Source: Tritrichomonas musculus (lineage: Eukaryota > Parabasalia > Tritrichomonadida > Tritrichomonadidae). Taken from it: a stretch of DNA of 32,040 nucleotides. The notes under the pieces were generated by a model. That model was not told the DNA's origin. It saw only the letters and a list, made by a program, of their open reading frames with translations, and did no database searches. The translations under genes were made by a program, and so were the position numbers. Positions within the stretch are counted from its first letter, which is position 1. Each line of letters opens with the position of its first letter. The stretch spans positions 1 to 32,040 of the forward strand of contig JAPFFF010000197.1 in NCBI GenBank assembly GCA_039105265.1, in the 5' to 3' direction. Of this stretch, positions 1-9,828 are shown piece by piece.

Positions 1-111
1 TTTGCAGTTCCCAAAGTTCGAGAAATATTGGTTTCCTTATACCATATATTCATACAGTACTTCTGAGCGGAAAGGCTCTCACTAATATCCTGACATTTTA
101 AAAATGTAAAA

Positions 112-292
112 AATATGCAATGGAATTGATAATAAGATCAATGAATATATGATAAAAGCAATTTTCATTTATATTTTAATAGAATAATGTCAAATCATTA
201 TATGCATGATTGCCATATTTCTTTTATAATTTATACTTGTTTTTCTTTTACCGTATATTCATCGATCTTATTATCAATTTCATTGTATTTCT
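112..292. repeat. Imperfect inverted repeat able to form a long hairpin
   Basis: The segment at 118-151 is the reverse complement of 253-286 with only a few mismatches; the shared core includes GATCTTATTATCAATT. Weaker pairing continues inward for another 10-15 bp, leaving a loop of about 100 bp. It could be a tiny MITE relic or a transcribed hairpin. No target duplication was recognised. Confidence 0.6.
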
Positions 293-855
293 TCGACATT
301 TTTATATATATATATATAATATCTTTTGTGAATTATTGAGTATTGACGATAATTGTTTCTTTATATACGCCAATATTACTAGCACATCATCAACGAAATA
401 ATTTGTATCTTTCAAAGGTTTCATCAACATAAATTATAAAGAAATTATAATTGCATGTTAGCAATCTTTAATGTAATGCTGAAAGAGATTTTGAATTCCA
501 AAAATAAAGAAATAAATTCATTATTTTTCAATTTAGTGCCTTCTGTTTTATTAAAATTAAATGGATCAAGCTTTAACAACGCATTTCAAAATTTAATTTT
601 ATCTGATGAACCTTTTTACTAATCCCACTTTCGTATTGGATGGGGTAAATCCATTTTTTTTTTTTTCACTACAAAATTTCCAAAGATTTTTATATATCAT
701 CAAACTTTTTTATTGTAACTATATAAAATATATAAGGAAAAACAAAACTATCTGGTGTGGCAGTATCATTACTTTTATTTTACAATCCTTTTGATCATGA
801 AATTCAAAAAAACAAAAAAACAGTTAATTCATTGATACCATAATTTAAATTTCAG

Positions 856-898
856 CATCAATCAATCAATCAATCAATCATTCATTCATTCATTCATC
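856..898. repeat. Compound tetranucleotide microsatellite (ATCA)n-(TTCA)n
   Basis: About five ATCA units pass directly into four TTCA/ATTC units. This is a simple slippage-prone tract in the 3' flank of the E2-like gene, with no function implied. Confidence 0.9.
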
Positions 899-1139
899 AC
901 TTTTATTAATAAAACTGCATAATAAATACAAAAATTGAAAATCAACATTCAGTTTAGCCTTTAATTGACCTTACTGCAATCAAAAAAACAGTTTGAATTC
1001 TCTCACTTTAATTAAATAAAACACAGTTAGATTAACAAAGAATTTTTTATATAAATACAAAAATATTTTTTTGAAGCTCTACACAACCATATAATTTCAG
1101 TCTACTACAAGAATAATTAATTAATTAAAAAAAATTCTT

Positions 1140-4082
1140 TCATTCTCTAAGATCGTCGATAAAGCACCAAGTTGAGTCATCAGGAACTGTATTACATATA
1201 AATGAACCATCAAGATATTCATTATAGTCATTTTTTCCATATTCTTCAGTACTTGCTAATGCGATAGCGTTATAATTATCTCTGTCGTTTAGGTATAAAT
1301 CGTAAGCGTAGACTTGTACTGCTGATTCCAAATTCGGTTTTGAGAAAAGCTCCTTGATTTCTTGAATGACGCTTATTACTCTTTTTGAAGTTTTGTATCC
1401 TTCATAAATGACGTTAAGACAAATTCTCCCTTCTGAAGATACGTTTAAATGGAAAGGAACAGAAATAAACCTGAAAATTGGAGGTACAGCTGGATATAGC
1501 TCTGGAAAAGTAACATATAAATACCACCACTTGCCGGCATAGAGAGTTCCTTCAGGTCCCTTTAATAATACAATCCAACGATCAAGATTAGATTGGAAGG
1601 TAAATATTTTCATATCTGGATCAGAAACCCTTTCTGCTATGGAAAGTTCGTTCATAATTCGCCTTTGACGAAAACTTGGAACTACCGAATCTCGATTGGC
1701 TGCACATACATGTGAAGGAGTTGCAATATGCTGCTTTGATGCGGCTTGTGTAAGCTCTTTATTGACGATTTCTCTATCAAAAAACGCTGATTTCGCTGCA
1801 TTTTGCAAGAATTCACTTGTTATTTGTTCTGGCTTGATCCTATTTGGAGTTGTGGATCGATCTCCTGGAATAAGTGGGTCTAGTCGTGGCTTTCTTTCAT
1901 CATAGTTCAAAAAGGCACCTTTATCTATGATGCTGAGTCCATCAAGAATGTTTTTAGGCCTGAAAGAAAAACCTCCAGTTGCATGTGAAACTGCACAAAG
2001 CATCTTACAGCTCTCTTTGCTACTGATAATGATACTGTCGAGAATAATTTTGTTCTTGATAAGTTCTTTGGTAAGCTCAACTACGCTGGTTTCTGACGAA
2101 ATGTCATCGCCACAGCTAATAACAAATATCCTAGATGTGGCATTTTTGTATATACCAAAACCTCGATTTTCTTTCTTGAATTTGATGATTTCAGAATAGC
2201 TGGCATATATGGAATCCCATAGATGAGGTGTAGAGGTCTGTAAACCTTGTTTTAATCCAATATCTGAAAAATTAGATATTGGGGGAGAAAGAGGTATTTT
2301 AACTTTGGAAGAATCACTGAAGGACATGAGACCGATAATACATGGGTAATGATAACCGTAAATTCTATTTGAAAAGGTTGTTAGATATTGACATGCCATG
2401 CTATATCGGTCTTCTCTATAACTTTGGGATGACATAAAAATACCTGATAAATCATGCTTCATGAATTTGGATTGGTCAAAATTTACCATAATAATTTGTT
2501 TAATTTGATCGACATTCGAAATTTGATTTGAGCTTGTATTTCCTTGTTCTTTCGCAAATTTATCGATATCTTTTGATTGAATTTTTCCAGTAAGAGGATC
2601 AATAATTTCTACAATAATTTGATTATCTGTATCAATTATTGGTGATTGACTTAAGTAGAGAAATTCATGATCTTTTCCTTTGATGATAGAACAACCAATT
2701 ACAACCCGAATTGAAAGTGGGTCAATTGGAGTAAAAGTTGAGTAATTATAAGCGTTTTCAATATCTTTATCTTTAATTTTGATATCACTTGATACAGCAC
2801 TTTCAGCCGATTCAATTTTCCAGAAATAAACAACAGGCCCAAGATTCAATTTAGTAAGAAACTTTGTAGGGTGGGCCCTCGGATCAAGATTAATAGTCAT
2901 TAATGGCAATCTTTGTGGAGGATCGCTGTAATTTGATATTAAATTACATAATCGAAGTAAATACTCAAAAACTTGATTATCTTTACAAGATGCTGGTACA
3001 ATTGATCTGAAGTAGGTATAAAATGTGGAACAAACAGCAACAATTTCTCTTCCTGTAACTTGATTGCCATCAATAATTCTGTTAATTGAAGTAAGGAGAG
3101 GAGGAAAATGAATAACAGATGCACATGCGCGTAAAAGAAGATTACTGTTTGCACCATCATGACTGAGATAGCCTAGTAAACATGCAACATCTGTGAGCCC
3201 TCGGGTAGTTGAATCAACCAAAGGTGATAAAAGAATCTTGCGCTCTTCATTACTAACATCACAACATTCTTTGCATTCGCCATTAAGGATCGTATCTGAT
3301 AGAGGTCGTGTCAAGATACCATAAATAAACTTTTTTGTTTTTTTATTAAACAAATTTTTATTTGAGAAAATATCAGCAAGAGTCCCAGCTTTGAAAGGAA
3401 TGCCACCTGGAAGGTAAATAAGCAATTGTTTGTTTTGAATATCGACCTTGCTGCTTTGGAGAATACTACGAAGATAATCGTTACATTGGTTTGGGGTCAT
3501 CGACAAGTCTTTTAATTCTATTGGGATACCATTTAATAACATGTCTTTTGTTCCGCCAGTAAAACAAAAATAGTAACTCGAGCTCAAATCCTTTTTGGCG
3601 GCAGCTGATGGCACTGCTTCTGGAAGATCAGGTATTTTCGCTGGAGATGGCGTAGCAGTTGGCGGTGTTGGAGGTTTTGCTTTTGATGATGGTTTGACTA
3701 CTTTACCTTCACCAAGATTTTTGATTGGTGGTGGTTGAGATGGATTTACTGGGCTTATATGCGGCATATACATAGATTTGGAAAATTTATTACTTTTAGT
3801 TAATTTCGAATTAACAGTTTGGTGAATAAAATCTTTACTAGGAGGATCTGGCGTGCATGACGCAAAGAAAACAGTATTGGGATTTGTGTCGTAAAAATCC
3901 AATAATTGATCATCATGAGCTATTTCAGATTCTTCAATAAATAGAGATATGTATTTTTTTTCTGAATTACTTATTAATTTTAAAAACTCCTCACATGTGT
4001 AATTGCGAGGGACCATTTTTATATAAGTTTTGTTTGGTGTTTCAGTAACAGCATAGACAACTTTAATTTTAGATGATGACAT
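1140..4082 (-). CDS. Large multidomain protein: ubiquitin-like N-terminus, vWA-like domain and C-terminal E2 (UBC) fold
   Basis: 980 aa, one exon. Residues about 5-75 have a ubiquitin-like beta-grasp pattern, followed by a Pro/Ser/Thr-rich linker (about 110-165). A second possible UBL segment lies near 170-260, then a helical region containing a CKECC cluster. A vWA-like domain spans about 540-730 (IIGLMSFSD, RIFVISCGDD, ATGGFSFRP), but no clean DxSxS metal-binding motif is seen. Residues about 807-950 are a UBC fold: KGPEGTLYAG, FPELYPAVPP, then HLN where E2s have HPN, and RICLNV with the presumed catalytic Cys at about 888. In the E2 family this Cys carries ubiquitin as a thioester. The HPN Asn is kept and the Pro is Leu, so activity is plausible but unproven. 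The C-terminal tail is acidic. The ATG at 4082 is the first in the frame. The next gene lies on the opposite strand, so the two diverge. The fold calls rest on motif reading. Confidence 0.85.
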   Translation of the reverse strand: MSSSKIKVVYAVTETPNKTYIKMVPRNYTCEEFLKLISNSEKKYISLFIEESEIAHDDQLLDFYDTNPNTVFFASCTPDPPSKDFIHQTVNSKLTKSNKFSKSMYMPHISPVNPSQPPPIKNLGEGKVVKPSSKAKPPTPPTATPSPAKIPDLPEAVPSAAAKKDLSSSYYFCFTGGTKDMLLNGIPIELKDLSMTPNQCNDYLRSILQSSKVDIQNKQLLIYLPGGIPFKAGTLADIFSNKNLFNKKTKKFIYGILTRPLSDTILNGECKECCDVSNEERKILLSPLVDSTTRGLTDVACLLGYLSHDGANSNLLLRACASVIHFPPLLTSINRIIDGNQVTGREIVAVCSTFYTYFRSIVPASCKDNQVFEYLLRLCNLISNYSDPPQRLPLMTINLDPRAHPTKFLTKLNLGPVVYFWKIESAESAVSSDIKIKDKDIENAYNYSTFTPIDPLSIRVVIGCSIIKGKDHEFLYLSQSPIIDTDNQIIVEIIDPLTGKIQSKDIDKFAKEQGNTSSNQISNVDQIKQIIMVNFDQSKFMKHDLSGIFMSSQSYREDRYSMACQYLTTFSNRIYGYHYPCIIGLMSFSDSSKVKIPLSPPISNFSDIGLKQGLQTSTPHLWDSIYASYSEIIKFKKENRGFGIYKNATSRIFVISCGDDISSETSVVELTKELIKNKIILDSIIISSKESCKMLCAVSHATGGFSFRPKNILDGLSIIDKGAFLNYDERKPRLDPLIPGDRSTTPNRIKPEQITSEFLQNAAKSAFFDREIVNKELTQAASKQHIATPSHVCAANRDSVVPSFRQRRIMNELSIAERVSDPDMKIFTFQSNLDRWIVLLKGPEGTLYAGKWWYLYVTFPELYPAVPPIFRFISVPFHLNVSSEGRICLNVIYEGYKTSKRVISVIQEIKELFSKPNLESAVQVYAYDLYLNDRDNYNAIALASTEEYGKNDYNEYLDGSFICNTVPDDSTWCFIDDLRE

Positions 4083-4644
4083 TTTATACTAAAATTTCAC
4101 CTTCAGAAAAAACCGTATAAATTTATGCAGCTTTCAAACCTTACAATTATTGCCCAAAAAATTTAAATTCAAAAGCCAATTAAGCTTTCTTTTTAACGCA
4201 TACATATTCTCTCTTAGAGGGAATCAGATCAAAGACATAAGAAAATCAGAACAAATTTTAGTCGAATCGTTCTTTTTGCAATTTCTCTATTAACAAAGAA
4301 AGATGACTTTAAAACATATTTTTATATACAATTCAGACCACACTAAAACCAAAAAATTTGTTTGTGCTCTTGAAATGGATGCCAAGCAGATTTGAAAAAA
4401 TCTTAAAGCACAATTTTTCATTACACATGTCAGCATTACTTTTATATTTATATTAGGAATAAAGCTAATATAACCAATTTTCTTGTTTTTATATTGATGA
4501 GATAATATTGAACGTTATATTTTTTATCAAAAAATTTTATTCATTTGGTTATTTTGAAAAACCATATAGAATTAATTATGAACAATTCAATATTTTTGAA
4601 ATAATTATTAGAAAATCTATAAATAACCATAGAAACTTTAGTAA
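4083..4644. other. Intergenic DNA between divergent genes
   Basis: AT-rich spacer holding the 5' flanks of the E2-like gene and of the decayed kinase-Sel1 gene. I saw no good trichomonad initiator (TCA-Y-T/A) close to the E2-like start. A short open frame from 4508 overlaps the start of the decayed gene in another frame and looks like a shadow. Confidence 0.5.
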
Positions 4645-6808
4645 AAGAGTGAAGAGTTTATACCATTTTCCCACTATAAGGTTCTTTATAAAATCGAATA
4701 TACAGAAGAAATTTATAAAGTATCAAAAAATGATGTTGATCTTTTCGCAAAAGTTACTTCAGTTCAAATTAATGATATAACAATGGATAAGATACAAGAA
4801 AAAATCAAAGTTTACAAAAAAATGCCTCATCCATCAATTTCTCCATTCATATAAGCATTCAATAAAAAAGGGGTTCTTGGTTATATTACTCCTTGGTATC
4901 CATTTGGATCAGTTCAAGATATATTACTCGATATGGATATTACACAAAAAACAATTGCTTTATATGGGCTGGCATGCGCATTAAAATATTTTCAAGAAAA
5001 CCATATTGTACCATCAAATTTAAATCGTCTTGATAAAATCTTATTAGACGATGATTTTTATCCTCAAATTTGCGGATTTTACTTTTCAGACATTGAATTT
5101 ACGAAAGACAACTTCATAGTCCCACCTGAAATCATAGGCAAGCAAGAGCTTGATAAAAAATCGTATCCTTACTTTTTTGGTGCCATTTCCTATTTGATCA
5201 TGTCCAATATTGTATATCCAGATGGAGTCAACCGAAATCCGGAAATTCCAGATGATTTTCCCTCAGCCTTTAAATCGACAATTAAGAAATGCCTTGGTTC
5301 GAAAGGTGGTCGTCCCACTATTGACCAAATAATAGCGAAATTTGACGGCGAAGAGCCTTTTATTTTCCCGGATGTTGATATGTCTAAATTTAAAGAATAT
5401 CAAGATTATGTAATTAACCATCGACATCCCAAAGTTATTGCAGATCGAATCTCAGGGTTTGCCTCCAATGATCCCCTCAGTTCGAAAGAGGACACTGACG
5501 ATCGATTTAGCAATGTTAATCCAAAGTTCACAAAAAGTTCGAACGATACAGATTTTGAGGCAGTAAGCAAAGAGTTAGCCAACACTCCAGCGTACAAAGT
5601 AACGGTCATCCACAAAGATTCACAAAATATTGACCTTAACATTGACGTTAACCTCCCTCTTCTTATCGAAGACGCGAAAAAAAGGGAACCCCGAGTCGAT
5701 GCTCATATATGGCACCATTTTATTTGACGGGAAACTTGTTACGCGCGACCTTCACAAGGCGGCGCACTACTTCAAGCAGGCCGGGAAGCGCGGACACTCG
5801 AGTTCTGAGATGCTCTATGGCTACATGCTTGAGAAAGGTCTTGGTGTTGAGAATGACCTCACAAAAGCAGCCACACATTACAGGCAGAGCGCAGAATTAG
5901 GTAACCTTTCGGGTCACTTTAAGTACGGCCTCTGTTTAGATAAGGGGCAGGGTGTCAAACAATCTAGGGTGGGTGCCACGGGGCACTTTAAGGCGGCCGC
6001 TGAGAAAGGGCACGCATTGAGCTGTTATCATTACGGTTACGCCCTGTTGAAAGGTCGGGGCCTTTCAGAAAGGGACCAAAAACTTGGTATTCAATATATT
6101 AGACAAGCCGCCGATAGGGGGGTCGCAAGTGCCCAACATTTGTACGGTTATTTGCTGCTCAACGGGAAGTGCGTCGAAAAAGATGAAAAAAAAAAGCAGT
6201 TACGTACGTTAAGGAGGCAGCGGACAATAATTATTTGCTAGCATTGACCTTGTATGGCGGAATGATGATCGTCGGAAGACCTGTTGAGAAAAATTACGAA
6301 ATGGCTTATCATCTTTTTGAACAGGCTGCTAATGAAGGCGATATGAACGCTTTGAATAACATCGGAAAGATGCACGAACTAGGATTCGCCGTAAAAAAGG
6401 ACGAGAAGATGGCTTTCCAGTGTTATCAGAAAGCGGCTGAAAATGGGAACGTTCCGGGAATGGTCAATTTAGGTCAATGTTATATTCAAGGATTGGGAGT
6501 GAAGAAAGACCAGAAAAAAGCAGTTAGATTGTTCCAATTCGCAGCTGACCAGGAACACCATGGAGCTATCATACTACTCGGTAAGTGCCACGAGAACGGA
6601 TTCGGTATTAAGAAGAATCAGAAGGGGGCATACAAAATATACACAAAAGTGGCAAATATGAAGAACTGCTCAGGGCTCTACCACAAGGGAAGATGCCTGC
6701 TTGGCGGAATTGGCGTCAAAAAGAACAAGGCAGAAGCAAAAAAAAATTCTTCAACACGCAGCTATTCTGGGAAGCAGCAGAGCAAAAGGATTGTTAAAAA
6801 AGCTATAA
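4645..6808 (+). pseudogene. Decayed pseudokinase-Sel1 repeat gene
   Basis: Conceptual reading gives a kinase-like N-lobe (from about 4645), a degenerate C-lobe (to about 5450), a linker, then about a dozen Sel1 repeats ending at a TAA at 6806-6808. Where active kinases have HRDLKxxN this protein has SNLNRLDKIL, and QICGF stands in place of the DFG segment. It therefore descends from a catalytically dead kinase related to the gene at 28648-30489. No in-frame ATG precedes the kinase region. A TAA lies in frame at 4852-4854. The reading frame shifts three times, each time at an A-run: 7 A at 5677-5683, 10 A at 6186-6195 and 9 A at 6738-6746. The Sel1 part near 5700-6180 reaches about 60% GC per line, against about 22% in parts of the kinase half. 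Sel1 repeats are solenoid adaptors of TPR-like helices. Sequencing slippage could explain the A-run shifts but not the stop or the missing start. Confidence 0.8.
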
Positions 6809-8057
6809 GTTTTAAATTAACTAAGTTTGTTTAGTCCTTTTGTCCAGGACTTTGCTCAAGTCTATTGTTGAAAGAAGTAAGGAAACTCAGATCTGCCCAA
6901 AATTTTAGAATACAAATTGTATATATGTATTATTATTGTATATATAGCTTATATATAAAATTATTTTAAAATAAACTATCGTGTAAAATCGATAAATTAT
7001 GAAGACAATATTTAAAACCAATAAATTGAATATATTTGAGACAATTCAATAAGATTATTTATATATTGAGATATAATACATTTTTTAAATGGGTGGTGCA
7101 ACGATAAAAATACGTTACACGTTTTTTGAAAATTTATGAATATCTCTTTTTCTATTTAATATAATTAAATAAATTCCATATAGAACTCTTTATATTTTTA
7201 ATTAAATAATTTTAAATGATAATTCATTGAGCTATTCAAACTTTTTTGAAAACCATTTAATGTGAAATATCATGAAATGATATTGATTTTCAGTAGTATA
7301 ATCAATGATATTAATTTTCAGTAGTATAATCAATGAATGTATTATTTTATATTCAAATACATTTCCATTTTCTAATCATTTAATATTATTATGTATTATT
7401 TTGTTTTCATATCATATATAAGTTATTTTTAATATATATTTGATTTTCATTTTAAATATGTTTATAATATATAAAATAAGCATAAATTAAAAAATTTTTT
7501 TGTACTTAACAGTTTTTGATAATAGTTTAGAAAAATTATTTCAAGCACCATTCTTAATTTATTGAATGATATTGTATAAATATAATTATTTTATTTCATT
7601 CAATTCTAAATTATTATATCTTATTAAAAATAACTTGTAACTGTTATTAAAAATATTATAATATATATGTATATGATTATAAATAAATATCATATTCAAT
7701 ATTAGTAGATTCTAATGTTAATATAAAAACATAAGAATTTAGTTACTCATATTTTCTGAGAAAGAATTGACGAATTATTAATTCTAATTTATATTCGGTA
7801 ATAAATGCTTGTATATATATATTTGATTTGCTAATATTTAATTTTATTCATTGCTTCAAAAAACTTCTTTTGATGTAAAAATCACTACTCAAAATATTTG
7901 CCAATAAATCATTATTTACACTTATTATTCAATATACAATTTATTATATAAAAAAAGACTAATTTATAAAATATAATAAACATAAAATATTATTATATTA
8001 CTAATAAAATTTCGAAGAAAAAGATTCAATATTTAGCCAATCAAAAAATTTTTTGAG
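6809..8057. other. AT-rich spacer downstream of the decayed kinase-Sel1 gene
   Basis: No gene was seen in this 1.2-kb stretch. It holds one 28-bp tandem duplication (listed separately) and many short A/T runs. It ends at the left target duplication of the split hAT-like element. Confidence 0.6.
7277..7332. repeat. 28-bp tandem duplication
   Basis: Two head-to-tail copies of a 28-bp unit containing TTTTCAGTAGTATAATCA differ at about one base (TATTGA versus TATTAA). It looks like a small recent duplication in spacer DNA. Confidence 0.85.
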
Positions 8058-8063
8058 TCCCCA
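8058..8063. repeat. Left target-site duplication TCCCCA of the split hAT-like element
   Basis: TCCCCA directly precedes the CAGAGGC terminus, and the same TCCCCA follows the GCCTCTG terminus at 20470-20475. Counting two ambiguous bases, the direct repeat is 8 bp (TCCCCACA). Matching repeats 12.4 kb apart support the view that both half-elements were once one insertion. Confidence 0.75.
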
Positions 8064-8497
8064 CAGAGGCATATCAACCAAAAAAAAGCTCTCAAAAAGT
8101 GAAAGTAGAAAATAAGATAAGTCCAATTATAAAAGATTAATATAAAAAAGAAGAATGTATTTATGATCTTTGGAATCCAATTATTTAGTTTGTACAATAA
8201 AAATTAATAGTTTTTAGGTAAAAAACATCAATTTTGGTTTTTTATTTTATCCACTTTATAGAAATATAATATCCAAGATTCTTTACATTTATAACTTAAT
8301 AATATTAACAAATTACTAATGTTTTTATGATTACTCTATACGTTCTTTAAATATCTAAACATAAAACGTCTTATTTTCAAATAGCTGTGATACTAATCAT
8401 ATTTCATTTTTTAATCAATATAAAACAGCCATTTTAATAATTATATTGGGATTTTCTTTTATATGTTTCAATATACATTAATATTATACTTTCAATT
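8064..8497 (-). mobile_element. hAT-like non-autonomous element, copy 1, first half
   Basis: This 434-bp piece is the reverse complement of about 25268-25702 in the intact second copy, with near identity throughout. It starts with the terminal repeat CAGAGGCATATCAACC and stops at CTTTCAATT, where foreign DNA begins. The remaining half resumes at 19711. CAGAGGC ends resemble hAT termini (CAGnGG-type). I saw no transposase in it, so it is probably non-autonomous. The piece holds no gene. Confidence 0.85.
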
Positions 8498-9422
8498 AGA
8501 GGTATTCATGTGAGGTGACTTAACGTCTTTGATAATTTTTATAATTGCATTTTTTCAGCCAATTTAAAGTTTTGAAGACTCAGATTATGAGAAACAAATT
8601 TCTTACCTGTGGAGATTGTATTAAGCATGCTTTTTTGAAAAAATAATGTTAAAAATTTTTTTCCTAATATCTTGATATTTTTACTCAATTTAAAATATAT
8701 GCCAGATATTTAAAATAATAAAGGTAATTTATTAATACTATAATTTATTGTGAGACTTAAAATTTTGTTCTTTGTTTTATATGTAAAAATAATGAAGATT
8801 TTAAAATTTGAAAATGAATTTTTTTTCAAAAAAGTAGAATATTTAAAAAATCGTTCGTTAAATTTTTATATATTTTATGTATATGTTTTGGATTAATCTG
8901 AATTATTCAGTTGAGAATGGAATATATTGGCTATGCGCTCATTTTTGAGAAATGTTGATTTTACTTTATATTATTAATTTTATTGGTGCAAAATGCCAAA
9001 ATCAAAAAAAATGAGAAAAACTTTTTTTAAATATTTAAACTAAGTTTTTTAATTATTACCTTATTCACAAAAAAATTGAGAGTTTTTAATTCAAATTTTC
9101 TATGAGTCTTCAGAAAGTAGAACGATAAGTAGGGACAAATTATTATTTTAAAAATACTATATCTTTCAATTTTGAGAAGATGAAAATAAAAAAAAAGAAT
9201 ATAAAAAAGTTATTTATTCAGGAAAAATGCATTTTAAATAGCTTTGGGAGCCTTTGAGGGCTAAGCCCAATTGGTTAAGGTAATAGCGGGAGCCTCAACC
9301 TGAGATGAATGAAAGTAATCATGCCATTATAACTTAAAAAAAAATATTTAGCTTTATTCAAATTTGAGAGGACGATAAGAAGGGACAAATTAAAAAACTT
9401 AGTTTATGTTCTCTTGAATTAA
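8498..9422. other. Inserted DNA of unknown type (left flank of the nest)
   Basis: AT-rich DNA that begins with AGAGGTATTCATGTGAGG where the hAT-like copy is interrupted. No gene was seen. A 20-bp near-perfect direct repeat (ACGATAAGTAGGGACAAATT at 9123-9142; about 9373-9392 with one change) brackets some 230 bp with an unusually GC-rich patch near 9247-9305. That patch carries a tRNA A-box-like AAGCCCAATTGG but no matching B box. Confidence 0.5.
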
Positions 9423-9652
9423 GGTACAAATCTAGTACGTTATAGATTGAGAGAAAGCACGTTATATATTTGAGACCCCTTGCCCTATTGAAAAAGTTTT
9501 ATTTTGAATGCGTGTCAGATTTGAAATTCTGAACTTTATTTTTTTTTTTTATAAAATTTTTATGATAAAAATATTTTTTTATATAACATGTCCTTTAGTT
9601 TTAATAAAGTGTCAAAAAAATTTGCGGTTTCTAAACGTACTAGATTTGTACC
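9423..9652. mobile_element. 230-bp MITE with perfect 19-bp TIRs and TTAA duplications
   Basis: GGTACAAATCTAGTACGTT at 9423-9441 is exactly reverse-complemented at 9634-9652. TTAA lies immediately outside both ends (9419-9422 and 9653-9656). Perfect TIRs, TTAA targets and small size with no coding potential define a TTAA-type MITE, as made by piggyBac or Kolobok transposases. The TIR differs from that of the TTAA transposon at 20486-26196, so a different source is likely. Perfect TIRs suggest a young insertion. Confidence 0.88.
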
Positions 9653-9828
9653 TTAACTTTGGTAACAATAATTTAATTACATTGAATAATAATAAAAAAT
9701 AAAAAAAATCATAGTTCATTAATTATAAAATGTAAAATATTAGTTATAAAATTATAATTTTTTTCGATAATTTAAATCAATTCATCTGAAAAGTTTCTAT
9801 GTTTATTAAATAAATTGTAATAAAATAT

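Larger units (their letters stand above)
1..1139. other. AT-rich intergenic DNA, no gene seen
   Basis: No convincing coding region lies here; the short open frames are AT-rich and have no recognisable protein character. The stretch holds an imperfect long inverted repeat (about 112-292) and a tetranucleotide tract (856-898), both listed separately. Near the left edge (about 64-85) a small stem, GAGC paired with GCTC around GGAAAG, could belong to a structured RNA running off the window edge. I cannot identify it. The part nearest position 1139 is the 3' flank of the minus-strand E2-like gene. Confidence 0.6.

Noticed and set aside
8498-8520. AGAGGTATTCATGTGAGG as a further hAT-like terminus
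   Set aside because: It resembles CAGAGGCATGTCAACC only in the first few bases, and no inverted partner was found in the window.
9247-9325. Possible tRNA gene
   Set aside because: Only an A-box-like stretch is present. No B box, acceptor stem or anticodon arm could be fitted.
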